A stretch of DNA of 64,000 bases, taken from the NCBI GenBank assembly GCA_020633825.1, contig JACKCV010000001.1, positions 683,001-747,000 on the forward strand. Direction: 5' to 3'. Below the pieces are notes generated by a model. It had not been told where the DNA came from, did no database searches, and saw only the letters and a program-made list of their open reading frames with translations. This document shows, piece by piece, positions 35,542 through 44,151 of the stretch. The position numbers were made by a program, and so were the translations under genes. This DNA is from Fibrobacteria bacterium (lineage in GTDB: Bacteria; Fibrobacterota; Fibrobacteria; UBA5070). Each line of letters starts with the position of its first letter. The first letter of the stretch is position 1.

Positions 35542-36089
35542 GTCCGTCGCTGTTCCTGTTCTGGCCGTTGGTGGCCTTGGTGCTGGTTTCGGCGGCCACG
35601 GCCGCCCTGGCGCGCAACCTCGTGTACGCCGCCCTCTCCCTGGGCGTGTCCCTGGCGGGTGTGGCCGGACTCTACCTCTTCCTGCAAGCCGAATACGTCG
35701 CGGTCATCCAGATGATCGTCTACGTGGGTGGGATCCTGGTCCTCATCCTGTTCGGGGTGATGTTCAGCCGTGACCTGCTGGGCAAGAAGGTGCGACCCAA
35801 CTGGGGGGCTCGCATCCTGGGCGGCATCGTGGGACTCGTCACCGCCATCGCCTGCGGTCGGGTCGCCTGGATCGCCGCCGAGCGGGGCACCATGCCGACC
35901 ACCTCCGCCCCGCTCACCTTGGTGCGTTCCGCTCCGGAATCATGGGCGGGATCCATCGCCACCGATGCCCCGATCCATCTGGGAACCCTTCTGATGAACG
36001 CTTGGCTGGCGCCCTTCCTGGTGATCGCCATGCTCCTGACCGTGGTGCTGGTCGCGGCCCTCGGTCTGGTGCGCAAGGAGTCCGCGTGA
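35538..36089 (+). CDS. nuoJ: NADH-quinone oxidoreductase subunit J (183 aa)
   Basis: Small membrane subunit; the conserved helix YLFLQAEYVAVIQMIVYVGG followed by ILVLILFGVMFSRDL identifies it. Five hydrophobic segments are visible, with a long periplasmic loop before the last. The TTG start at 35538 overlaps the nuoI stop (TTGA), the same coupling used through the operon. Confidence 0.93.
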   Translation: MSPSLFLFWPLVALVLVSAATAALARNLVYAALSLGVSLAGVAGLYLFLQAEYVAVIQMIVYVGGILVLILFGVMFSRDLLGKKVRPNWGARILGGIVGLVTAIACGRVAWIAAERGTMPTTSAPLTLVRSAPESWAGSIATDAPIHLGTLLMNAWLAPFLVIAMLLTVVLVAALGLVRKESA

Positions 36090-36421
36090 TCGACTTTCTC
36101 CTTTCCGGCCCCGAATCCCTCGCTCCCTACCTGTTGGTCGGAGCGGGACTCTTCACCCTGGGTCTGCTCGCTTGCGTGGTTCGCCGCAACGCGGTGGGCT
36201 ACCTCATCGGGATCGAGCTGATGCTCAACGGCGGCATCCTCAACGCGGTGGCCTACGGCCGTTTCCGCGGGTTGCAAGCCGCCGCCGACTCCCAAATCCT
36301 GGCGCTGTTCGCCATCGGTCTCGCCGCCGCCGAGGCCGCGATCGCCCTGGCGCTGGTCTACGCCGTCTTCCGCAACTTCCGCGATGTCGATCTCGACCTC
36401 GTGCGCACCCTCCGGAGCTGA
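36086..36421 (+). CDS. nuoK: NADH-quinone oxidoreductase subunit K (111 aa)
   Basis: MrpC-like membrane subunit with three helices. RRNAVGYLIGIELMLNGGIL and AIGLAAAEAAIALALVYAVF carry the two conserved membrane glutamates of the proton path. A GTG start overlaps the nuoJ stop; length is normal. Confidence 0.93.
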   Translation: MIDFLLSGPESLAPYLLVGAGLFTLGLLACVVRRNAVGYLIGIELMLNGGILNAVAYGRFRGLQAAADSQILALFAIGLAAAEAAIALALVYAVFRNFRDVDLDLVRTLRS

Positions 36422-36422
36422 G

Positions 36423-38534
36423 ATGCAGCCCCACGCACTTGCGCTCGTCGTACTCCTCGCCCCGTTGCTGGTGGCCCTCCCTGGTGCCTTCTTCTGGAAG
36501 CGCACCGGCAACGCCTTGTCCCTGGTGGGGCTGCTGGTGCAGCTCCTCGCCACGGTCGCCTCGGTCCTGGTCCTGCGCGACACCGTCGCGGGAGCCCTCG
36601 ACGGCGCCGTGACGGTTCCTTGGCTTTCCTTCGCCGGCACCAACATCACTCTCTCGCTGGGGGTCCATCTCGATGGACTGGCCGCGTTCATGCTCGTGGT
36701 GGTGCAGGTCCTGGCCTTGGGTGTCCTGGTGGTCTCGCGTTGGTACCTCCACGGAGATCGGTTCTTCGGGCGTTTCTTCGCCAGTTTCGCGCTGTTCGTG
36801 TTCGCCATGAACGGAGTCGTCCTCGCGCCCTCGCTTCTGCAGGCCTTCATCTTCTGGGAGCTGGTCGGTCTGGGTTCGTACCTCCTGATCGGGTACTGGC
36901 ACGACAAGCCCGCCGCCTCCCAGGATCCCGAATACCAGGAAGGCAAACCTTTCCACGCCACGGGTGTGGATGAAGACCGCCTGTCTCCTTCCTACGCGCA
37001 GTTGAAGGCGTTCCTCCTCAACCGCGTGGGGGACTTCGGGTTCATGAGCGGTCTGGCCCTGTGCGCGTGGGTGGTCTCCAGCTGGACGGGTTTCCAAGGT
37101 GGCGATCCCCTCGCTTGGGACACGCTCTTCGGCGCGGTCGCCGCCGGAGCCTTCGCCGTGACCACTCCCCTGGGGGTCTCGGGGACCGCTCTGCTCACCC
37201 TGGCGGGAATCCTGATCTTCCTCGGAGCCATGGGCAAGAGCGCCCAGTTCCCGCTGCACGTCTGGCTTCCCGACGCCATGCAGGGACCCACCACCGCCTC
37301 GGCCATCATCCACGCGGCGACCATGGTCGCCGCCGGGGTGTTCCTGACCGCACGCATCACCCCCATGCTCACCCCCGGGGCCCTGGACTTCGTGCTCTGG
37401 ACCGGAGCCATCACCGCCACGGTCGCCGCGACCATCGCTTGTGTCCAGTGGGACTACAAGGCGGTTCTGGCCTATTCCACGGTCTCGCAGCTGGGCTACA
37501 TGATGGCGGCTTTGGGAGCCGGCGCCGCCGTGGGGGGATGGGAAGCGGGCACCGCGCATCTGTTCACCCATGCCATCTTCAAGTGCCTGCTGTTCCTGGG
37601 GGCCGCCTCCGTGATCCACGGGATGCACGGCATCCAGGACCTGGGTCGCATGGGCGGTTTGGCACGCAAGATGCCGTTCACGGCCATCGCCACGGGGGTC
37701 GCGACGCTCGCCATCCTCGGTGTGCCGGGATTCAGCGCCTTTTGGTCCAAGGATGCCATCCTGGCCGCCACGCACGCCCGCGCCTTCCTGGCCCGGGAAG
37801 CCGGGGCCGGTGCTTGGATCGCCGTGATTCCGCACCTCCTGGTGACGGCCACCGCCGGCATCACCGCCTTCTACATGGCGCGCCAGTGGTTCCTCGCCTT
37901 CCTCGGCAAGCCTCGCGACCACCACCTCGTGGACCACGCCCACGATCCGGATCGCCCCACCATCGCCGTCCTCCTGGTGTTGGCCGGCCTCTCGCTGCAA
38001 GCCGTCTGGACCGGGTCCCTGAACCCCTTCGGAGCAGGCTCCTGGATCGAGTCCGTGGTGACTCTCCCGGCCAAGGGACTCCTGGCCGCCGGGTTGCCCG
38101 AGCTCGACGAACACCTGGTCCACCACCTGCACCAGGAAACCATGGTCCAGACCCTGATCCTCCTGGTCCTGGGGGTGGGAGCCGCCGCTTGGCTGTTCCT
38201 TTGGAATCCCGCCCGCGGGGGGTATGTGGCCGACAACCTTCGCCGCCGGCCCGTCACCAACCTGGTCTGGGGTTTCCTGGCCAACCTCTGGTTCCTGGAT
38301 CGCCTCTGGACCGTCCTCGGCGGATTGATCGTGGGCGTGCGCGGAGGACGTCTGGTCGCCCGTGCCGACCTCGGATCCGGACCTTCCCTCGACGGCACTC
38401 TCCAAGGTGCCGCCTCCACGTCGGCCCTCGCGGGTCGCATCGTCAACCTCTTCCAAGGCGGCCGCTCCGGCGCCTATGCGGGTTGGACGGCCCTGGCCCT
38501 TTTCGGGCTGGTCAGCCTCATCCTCCTGTTCTGA
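36423..38534 (+). CDS. nuoL: NADH-quinone oxidoreductase subunit L (703 aa)
   Basis: Distal antiporter-like proton pump with the lateral helix. Seen: FIFWELVGLGSYLLIGYW, GKSAQFPLHVWLPDAMQGPT, HAATMVAAGVFL, LAYSTVSQLGYMMAALGAG and HAIFKCLLFLGAASVIH, giving the conserved lysines and glutamate. The C-terminal ~200 residues form the long amphipathic arm. The ATG is one base after the nuoK stop. Confidence 0.95.
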   Translation: MQPHALALVVLLAPLLVALPGAFFWKRTGNALSLVGLLVQLLATVASVLVLRDTVAGALDGAVTVPWLSFAGTNITLSLGVHLDGLAAFMLVVVQVLALGVLVVSRWYLHGDRFFGRFFASFALFVFAMNGVVLAPSLLQAFIFWELVGLGSYLLIGYWHDKPAASQDPEYQEGKPFHATGVDEDRLSPSYAQLKAFLLNRVGDFGFMSGLALCAWVVSSWTGFQGGDPLAWDTLFGAVAAGAFAVTTPLGVSGTALLTLAGILIFLGAMGKSAQFPLHVWLPDAMQGPTTASAIIHAATMVAAGVFLTARITPMLTPGALDFVLWTGAITATVAATIACVQWDYKAVLAYSTVSQLGYMMAALGAGAAVGGWEAGTAHLFTHAIFKCLLFLGAASVIHGMHGIQDLGRMGGLARKMPFTAIATGVATLAILGVPGFSAFWSKDAILAATHARAFLAREAGAGAWIAVIPHLLVTATAGITAFYMARQWFLAFLGKPRDHHLVDHAHDPDRPTIAVLLVLAGLSLQAVWTGSLNPFGAGSWIESVVTLPAKGLLAAGLPELDEHLVHHLHQETMVQTLILLVLGVGAAAWLFLWNPARGGYVADNLRRRPVTNLVWGFLANLWFLDRLWTVLGGLIVGVRGGRLVARADLGSGPSLDGTLQGAASTSALAGRIVNLFQGGRSGAYAGWTALALFGLVSLILLF

Positions 38535-38537
38535 ACC

Positions 38538-40229
38538 ATGGACGCCATCATCCTCTCCGTCTTCTTCGCCGTTCCTCTCCTGGGCGCGGCGCTCCTGGGA
38601 CTCCTCCCGAACCGGGACTCCTTGCTGCGCAAGGTGTCCATCGTGTTGTCCCTTCCCATCCTCGGGGTGGCCCTGGCCCTCTTGGCCCTGGCCGTCACGC
38701 GTCAGGATGCGGGGTTCCTCCTGCGGGAGCGCATCCCCCTGGTTCCGTCCTTGGGAATCGCCTGGCACGTGGGGATCGACGGACTTTCCGCAGCCCTCCT
38801 GGCCCTTTCCGGACTGATACAATTCGCCGCGGCCATGGTCTCCGCTCCCCAAGGGCGCTCCAAGCTGTACCACATCCTGGTCCAGCTCCTGTTCCTGGGT
38901 GTCCACGGGACCTTCCTGCTCCTCGACGCCGTCTTCTTCTACGTGTTCTGGGAAGTCATGCTGGTGCCCATGTTCTTCCTCATCGCCATCTGGGGTGGGG
39001 CGGAGCGCAAAGCCGCGGCCGTCAAGTTCTTCGTGTACACCATGGGAGGCTCGGTTCCCCTCCTGCTGGCGTTCTTCCTGCTCCACTTCTCGGTTCCCTC
39101 CCAAGGACTGATGGTGATGGTGCGTCCCGCGGAAGTGCGGGAGCAGATGGCCATCGGCTCGCAGGGTGAAGTGATGTTGTACGACCTCCCCGTGCTGCGC
39201 GTGGACGCCGAGGGCAATCCGACTCCCTTCGCCGCCGCGCGCATGGGCGATGCCTCCTTGCCCGACCTCTACGTCCCCCTGGCCCGCTCCTTCGACCTCC
39301 TGCACTGGAAGCTCCTGGCTCCCTGGTGGTCGCAGGCGACCGTGTTCGGGATGGCCCTGATGCCTCTGGCCTTCTGGATGATGTTCGTGGCCTTCGCGGT
39401 CAAGATCCCCGCCTTCCCGCTGCACGCCTGGTTGCCCCACGCCCACGTGCAGGCCCCCACCGCGATTTCGGTGGTCCTGGCGGGAATCCTGCTCAAGCTG
39501 GGGGTCTACGGGCTTCTGCGCGTGGTGTGGCCCCTGTTCCCGGGGCAGGTGATCGATTCCGCGACCCTTTTGGCCGCGCTCGGTGCCGTGGCCATCGTGT
39601 GGGGCGGTTTCGCGGCCTTGGGCCAGTCCGACCTCAAGCGTCTGGTGGCGTATTCCTCGATCTCCCACATGGGCTTCTGCACTCTGGGACTGGCGGCCGC
39701 CAATACCCAAGGGCTCTCCGGAGCGGCCTTCCAGTGCGTCTCCCACGGCTTGTCGGCATCGCTGCTGTTCCTCCTGGTCGGAGCACTCTACGAGCGGGCC
39801 CACCATCGTCGCGTCGATGGATTCGGGGGCATCACCCAGATCATGCCTCGCTTCGGCGCGATCTTCCTGTTCGCCGCCATGCTGGGAGCGGGTCTCCCGG
39901 GCCTGGCCGGTTTCGTCGGTGAACTCTCGGTGCTTCTGGGTGGATGGGCCAATCCCGCCACGCAGTGGGCCGCCTTCGCGTCGGCTTCGGGTGTGGTGCT
40001 TTCCGCCGGCTACCTCCTGTGGACCGTGCAGCGAGTCCTCTACGGTCCGGTGCGCCACGAAGAACACCGCTCCTTCAAGGATCTTTCCTCGGCGGAGCTG
40101 TTCGCCACCGTTCCCATGGTGGCCCTTTCCCTCCTCCTCGGACTCTGGCCCAGCGTGCTGCAGAACGCACTTGGCCCGGTGTCCGCTTCCCTCTCGGCCC
40201 ATCTGGGCTGGGTCGTCGGACTGCGGTGA
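38538..40229 (+). CDS. nuoM: NADH-quinone oxidoreductase subunit M (563 aa)
   Basis: Antiporter-like proton pump. Signatures: FYVFWEVMLVPMFFLIAIWG, KIPAFPLHAWLPHAHVQAPT, LAGILLKLGVYGLLR and VAYSSISHMGFCTLGL. It contains an extra loop of about 70 residues (VMVRPAEVREQMAIGSQGEV onwards) between the helices before VFGMALMPLAFW, somewhat longer than in common homologs. Starts three bases after nuoL. Confidence 0.95.
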   Translation: MDAIILSVFFAVPLLGAALLGLLPNRDSLLRKVSIVLSLPILGVALALLALAVTRQDAGFLLRERIPLVPSLGIAWHVGIDGLSAALLALSGLIQFAAAMVSAPQGRSKLYHILVQLLFLGVHGTFLLLDAVFFYVFWEVMLVPMFFLIAIWGGAERKAAAVKFFVYTMGGSVPLLLAFFLLHFSVPSQGLMVMVRPAEVREQMAIGSQGEVMLYDLPVLRVDAEGNPTPFAAARMGDASLPDLYVPLARSFDLLHWKLLAPWWSQATVFGMALMPLAFWMMFVAFAVKIPAFPLHAWLPHAHVQAPTAISVVLAGILLKLGVYGLLRVVWPLFPGQVIDSATLLAALGAVAIVWGGFAALGQSDLKRLVAYSSISHMGFCTLGLAAANTQGLSGAAFQCVSHGLSASLLFLLVGALYERAHHRRVDGFGGITQIMPRFGAIFLFAAMLGAGLPGLAGFVGELSVLLGGWANPATQWAAFASASGVVLSAGYLLWTVQRVLYGPVRHEEHRSFKDLSSAELFATVPMVALSLLLGLWPSVLQNALGPVSASLSAHLGWVVGLR

Positions 40230-41719
40230 TCGCCATGGACCTCGCCTCGATTTCTACCCTCATGCCCCGCGAGTTGTCGCTGCTTCTGCCGGAAATCTTC
40301 CTGTCCGGCGGTTTGCTGCTTGTGATGGTCGCCGAATTCCTCCCCGGTGGAGGGCGTCGCACGTCCCAGGCGATGGCGCTGTTGGTGGCTTTGTGCACCC
40401 TGGTGCTCTCCTTCACCGCGTCCGCCACCTCGGTCCGACAGGGGTACGCCTTCGAACCCGACATGCTCACCCGGTGGGTACGCGTCTACGCGTCGCTGGG
40501 ATCCATCCTCGCCATCGCCGCCATGATGGGCTCGGCCCGCTGGAAGAACCGGGCCGAATCCGGGGAAGGGGCGATGCTGGTGCTGGGAGTCGCCCTCGGA
40601 GCCATGCTGTTCGCCTCCGCCACCAATCTTCTGGCCTTGCTTCTGGCGTTGGAATTCCTGTCCCTCTCCAGCTACGGGCTCGCCGGGTTCCGGGGCAAGG
40701 ATTCCCAGGCCGCCGAGGCCGGGCTCAAGTACGTCCTCTATGGCGGCATCGCTTCCGCGATCAGCTTGTTCGGGATGTCGCATGTCTTCGGGATGACGGG
40801 AAGCCTCTCCCTTTCGGAAATCGGACAGACCCTCGCGATGGGCGGGCCCGAAAAGGCGGTCCTCGTTCCCCTGCTTCTGGTGGGTGTGGCCTTCGGGTAC
40901 AAACTTTCCCTGGTTCCTTTCCACTTCTGGGGCCCCGACGTGTACCAGGGGTGCCCTCCCGTGGCGGCCGGATTCCTGTCCACCGTCCCCAAAGCGGCGG
41001 CTTTCGCGGGCCTCATCCACGCCCTTCTGCTGGTCTTCCCTTCCTGGACGCCGCTGGCCCAAGGGTCTTCGTTGCCGATCTTCCTGGGTCTGTACGGTGC
41101 CGTCTCGACGGTGGTCGGCGCGGTCGCGGCGGGAGTCCAGAAGGATGCCCGTCGGATCCTGGCTTTCAGCTCCACCGCCAACGCCGGGACCATGCTGGTG
41201 GTGCTCTCCAGCTGGATCACCCTGGAAGCCGTCGCCGCGTTGGCCTTCTTCCTGATCGTCTACCTGTTCGCGAACTTCGCCGCCTTCATCGCCCTGGATC
41301 GACTGGAGACCACTTCCGGAAGTTCCCGTTTGGACGAGCTGGCGGGCTCCTGGAAGCGCCGCCCCTGGACCGTCATGGCCCTCGCTCTGGCCTTGGTCAG
41401 CCTGGCCGGCATCCCCCCCTTGGCGGGTTTCTCGGCCAAGTGGGTGCTGTTGCGCGAGGTTCTCCGCGCCGGGACCGACGGAGCCCTGGGGATGGTCTCC
41501 TTGGTGGCCTCGATCGCCATCCTGGTGTCTTCGGTGAGCTTGGCCTGGGCCTACCTGCGGATTCTTCGCGCCACGGCTGTCGATGAGGGCGTAACATCCA
41601 CCCCACCGGCATCGGGCATCGGAAACGGCTGGGTACTGGCTGTGTGTTCGTTGGCCTTGCTCGGCTTGGCTTGGGCGTTCCCCGTGGTGGAGTTCCTCCG
41701 GGCGACGCTCGCGGGCTGA
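40226..41719 (+). CDS. nuoN: NADH-quinone oxidoreductase subunit N (497 aa)
   Basis: Third antiporter-like subunit. Seen: LLALEFLSLSSYGLAGFRGK, AAEAGLKYVLYGGIASAISLFG, LSLVPFHFWGPDVYQGCPP, ILAFSSTANAGTM and SLAGIPPLAGFSAKW. I chose the GTG at 40226 that overlaps the nuoM stop as elsewhere in the operon; the ATG at 40235 is an equally possible start. It is the last gene of the operon; nuoE, nuoF and nuoG do not follow, so the NADH-dehydrogenase module is either elsewhere or absent. Confidence 0.94.
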   Translation: MIAMDLASISTLMPRELSLLLPEIFLSGGLLLVMVAEFLPGGGRRTSQAMALLVALCTLVLSFTASATSVRQGYAFEPDMLTRWVRVYASLGSILAIAAMMGSARWKNRAESGEGAMLVLGVALGAMLFASATNLLALLLALEFLSLSSYGLAGFRGKDSQAAEAGLKYVLYGGIASAISLFGMSHVFGMTGSLSLSEIGQTLAMGGPEKAVLVPLLLVGVAFGYKLSLVPFHFWGPDVYQGCPPVAAGFLSTVPKAAAFAGLIHALLLVFPSWTPLAQGSSLPIFLGLYGAVSTVVGAVAAGVQKDARRILAFSSTANAGTMLVVLSSWITLEAVAALAFFLIVYLFANFAAFIALDRLETTSGSSRLDELAGSWKRRPWTVMALALALVSLAGIPPLAGFSAKWVLLREVLRAGTDGALGMVSLVASIAILVSSVSLAWAYLRILRATAVDEGVTSTPPASGIGNGWVLAVCSLALLGLAWAFPVVEFLRATLAG

Positions 41720-41959
41720 TTTCGCAAGCCCTTGTCCTGCCAGGAGATGGATGGTCCGGGCTGGTCCTCGATGCGTTAGAAACGCGTCGAGGCGCTTTGG
41801 TTTCCATTCAGCCCCCATGGAAACTGTTCCCTCTGTTGCGTTCAACCGCGGAGAGGATGTGTTTCGGGCACTTGTGTTTTCGGAAAACAAATGCGAGATT
41901 ATGAAGATCAGGTGCACGCTTGTGCAGGTGTTTCGCGCCTGGAATTTCGGAGGTGTCCC

Positions 41960-42166
41960 ATGCAACAACCCATTCACAGTCAGAGCGTCCTCTCCAGTGA
42001 CCTCCAGGGCTGGGAGGCTGGAACGCCGCGTTGTCTGAAAGACGCCTACCGTCAATGGGACGCTTGCAAGGAGCGCTACGAGACCGTTCGAACCCGCTTC
42101 CAGGATCGTCATCCCACCACGAGGTTGCTGCGCAGCGCAGCCATGAGGAACGCTTGGGCGGCCTGA
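41960..42166 (+). CDS. Small protein of unknown function (68 aa)
   Basis: The 68-residue open frame has a strong ribosome-binding site (GGAGGTGTCCC before the ATG). It is soluble, rich in Arg, Gln and Ala, with a helical centre (CLKDAYRQWDACKERYETVR) containing two cysteines. The 240 bases upstream (41720-41959) contain no other gene and are less GC-rich, as expected for a promoter region. I know of no family; it may be an adaptor or stress peptide. Confidence 0.5.
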   Translation: MQQPIHSQSVLSSDLQGWEAGTPRCLKDAYRQWDACKERYETVRTRFQDRHPTTRLLRSAAMRNAWAA

Positions 42167-42227
42167 GTCCGCGAAACCCTCTCCGCACCCCCATGAACCC
42201 TCGATGGGGAATTACATTCATGCAACA

Positions 42228-42758
42228 ATGGCTTTGCTACCGAGTGTGACGGTTCATGTCGCCCTGGGCTCCAACCTCGGCGACCGGCTCCAGGCCCTCT
42301 CCCGGGCGCGTTGCTGGCTCACCCGCGTCGCGTTGGGGGGGCGGCTCGACGAGAGCCGGATTTTCGAAACCTTGGCCGTAGGTCCGGGGAACCAGGAGTG
42401 CCACCTCAACCAGATCGTGCGCTTCGAGACGCAGATCGGTCCCGAGCAGCTGCTGATGTTCTTCAAGGAAGTGGAGTGCTGGTTGGGTCGGCGCCACCGT
42501 CCCCGCATGCATCCCCGCGAGATCGACATCGATCTGCTCTTCTACGGCAGCACCGACCTGAACCTCCCCCACCTGCGGGTTCCGCACCCGGGGTGGGCGG
42601 CCCGTTCCTTCGTTCTGGTGCCGCTGGTCGATCTCGACCCCGATTTCCGGTGCCCGATCACGGGCGTCCCCGCGTCGGCCCTGATCGAGGAGCATTGCCC
42701 ACGTTGGGCCGAAGAGGCCTGGCCGGTGACGCCTGCCGCCTCCTACGCCATCGCCTGA
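42228..42758 (+). CDS. folK: 2-amino-4-hydroxy-6-hydroxymethyldihydropteridine pyrophosphokinase (176 aa)
   Basis: Folate-pathway enzyme that pyrophosphorylates 6-hydroxymethyl-dihydropterin. The N-terminal VALGSNLGDRLQAL and the HPPK signature RRHRPRMHPREIDIDLLFYG are diagnostic, as is LPHLRVPHPGWAARSFVLVPL. The ATG at 42228 is preferred; an in-frame ATG at 42204 would add eight residues. It is followed 79 bases later by panC, another vitamin/cofactor gene. Confidence 0.9.
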   Translation: MALLPSVTVHVALGSNLGDRLQALSRARCWLTRVALGGRLDESRIFETLAVGPGNQECHLNQIVRFETQIGPEQLLMFFKEVECWLGRRHRPRMHPREIDIDLLFYGSTDLNLPHLRVPHPGWAARSFVLVPLVDLDPDFRCPITGVPASALIEEHCPRWAEEAWPVTPAASYAIA

Positions 42759-42837
42759 GGCCATTTCCCGGAACCCGGACGCGACCGACGGATTCCCGGT
42801 GAGGGTGCCTCTCCGATCGGTCGCGGGAGATTCCGCC

Positions 42838-43695
42838 ATGGAAATTTTGAGGACCGCCGGAGAATTCCGGGCTTGGAGCCGGAAGACGCGCCTGGCCGGA
42901 CAGCGGCACGGCTTCGTGCCCACGATGGGAGCCCTCCATGAGGGGCATGCCTCCTTGTTGCGGGAGGCCAAGCGACGCGCCGACGTGGTCAGTCTCTCGA
43001 TCTATGTGAATCCCACCCAATTCGGGCCTTCCGAGGATTTCCAGAAGTATCCCCGCACCTGGGAGGCCGATGTCGCCACGGCCGAACGGGAAGGCGTGGA
43101 TGCGATCTTCGCGCCCCAGACCCTCTACACCCCGGACTCCATCACCCAGGTCGTCCTTCCCGGCTGGAACGCGGTGCTGGAAGGTGAGATCCGGCCTGGG
43201 CATTTCGACGGGGTCGCGACGGTGGTCGCCAAGTTGTTCCACATCGCCGAATGCGACCTGGCCGTCTTCGGGCAGAAGGATGCCCAGCAGGCCCTGCTGG
43301 TGCGGCGCATGATCCGCGATCTCGACCTGCCGGTCGATCTGGTGGTGGCTCCGACCATCCGCGAGGAGGACGGTCTGGCCATGAGCTCGCGCAACCGCTA
43401 CCTGTCCTCCGAGGACCGGTCCCGTTCGGTGGTCCTTTCACGGGCCTTGGGGGCTTCCGTGGATGCCTGGAAAGGCGGGGAGACTTCGCCCGAGAAGATC
43501 CTGGCGGCGGGATGGCGCGTCCTAGGCGGCACGCCCCCGGACAGCGTCGACTACTTCACCTTGCTCGATCCCGATTCCTTGGCGGTCCTGGACGCCCGTG
43601 CGACCCTGGAAGGCCCGGCGATCCTGGTGGTCGCCGCCCGATACGGGAGCACCCGGCTCCTCGACAACGCCGTTCTGGGGAACGTCTGGGCCTGA
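42838..43695 (+). CDS. panC: Pantothenate synthetase (285 aa)
   Basis: Condenses pantoate and beta-alanine with ATP. Motifs: FVPTMGALHEGHASLLREAK (nucleotide HxGH), SIYVNPTQFGPSEDFQKYPR, FGQKDAQQALLVRRMIRDL and EEDGLAMSSRNRYLS (KMSKS-like). The ATG at 42838 gives the normal N-terminus; an upstream ATG at 42799 adds 13 residues with no family support. Confidence 0.94.
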   Translation: MEILRTAGEFRAWSRKTRLAGQRHGFVPTMGALHEGHASLLREAKRRADVVSLSIYVNPTQFGPSEDFQKYPRTWEADVATAEREGVDAIFAPQTLYTPDSITQVVLPGWNAVLEGEIRPGHFDGVATVVAKLFHIAECDLAVFGQKDAQQALLVRRMIRDLDLPVDLVVAPTIREEDGLAMSSRNRYLSSEDRSRSVVLSRALGASVDAWKGGETSPEKILAAGWRVLGGTPPDSVDYFTLLDPDSLAVLDARATLEGPAILVVAARYGSTRLLDNAVLGNVWA

Positions 43696-43745
43696 GATCC
43701 ATCCCCCGGCGGGCCATGGAGGGCCGGGGAGCCACCCTCGGTGCG

Positions 43746-43770
43746 ACCCGGGGGGATCCGTCCCCCGGGT
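43746..43770 (+). terminator. Hairpin after panC, candidate terminator
   Basis: ACCCGGGGG and CCCCCGGGT form a perfect nine-pair stem with a seven-base loop, 51 bases after the panC stop. There is no U-tract, so termination strength is uncertain, but it separates panC from the nif promoter region. Confidence 0.4.
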
Positions 43771-43962
43771 GAAGGTGGGGAGGGCCAGGAGCGCTCGCAG
43801 GAGGAGGGGGCGTGGCGGGAGGGCTCGGCCCCGGCCCGGCTCCTGCGTGGCCCGCACCCAGCGTCACAGGCCCGGGACGCCCGGGCGCCTGCGCCGCGCC
43901 GACCGGCGGTTTCCCGCGCGCGGAAGGGGCGTCCGGCAACGCGAGGGCGCACGAGGTGTCAG

Positions 43963-43975
43963 TGTCCAATGGACA
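43963..43975 (+). promoter_or_regulatory. Inverted repeat upstream of the nifH promoter
   Basis: TGTCC-AAT-GGACA is a perfect palindrome about 80 bases before the -24 element, preceded by AGGTGTCA. A related AGGTGTCAATGGA occurs upstream of nifE (52831-52843). The classic NifA site TGT-N10-ACA is not present here. A role as activator or repressor site is inferred. The rest of the 43696-44151 gap is GC-rich and holds no gene I can support. Confidence 0.35.
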
Positions 43976-44055
43976 ATTCCTGGAAAATGGCGGGACGTCA
44001 TTGTCAGAAAAGGCGATCCAGGGATCCGGCATTGCGGATCGGGGGTCCCGGGGCG

Positions 44056-44072
44056 TTTGGCACGACCTTTGA
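44056..44072 (+). promoter_or_regulatory. Candidate sigma54 promoter of nifH
   Basis: TTTGGCACGACCTTTGA fits the -24/-12 pattern TGGCACG-N4-TTGC with A in place of the final C, 80 bases before the nifH ATG. The nearly identical TTTGGCACAGACTTTGA precedes nifE, which strongly supports both as promoters of one regulon. Sigma54 control of nif is established in many diazotrophs. Confidence 0.7.
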
Positions 44073-44151
44073 GAATGGTATCCCTCGACCGACCGCCAGG
44101 GGATGGCGGCAAGGCGACAGTTTCCGTCATAACTCGACGGGGGAGGACACC

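Noticed and set aside
36240..40202. 1320-aa open frame on the minus strand
   Set aside because: It lies antisense to nuoK, nuoL and nuoM, which have clear family motifs; its His/Gln/Gly-rich translation is a high-GC shadow.
43696..44055. Small gene or ncRNA in the purine-rich stretch before nifH
   Set aside because: No ribosome-binding site with a plausible frame and no conserved RNA fold recognisable; only a hairpin after panC and a short palindrome can be supported.
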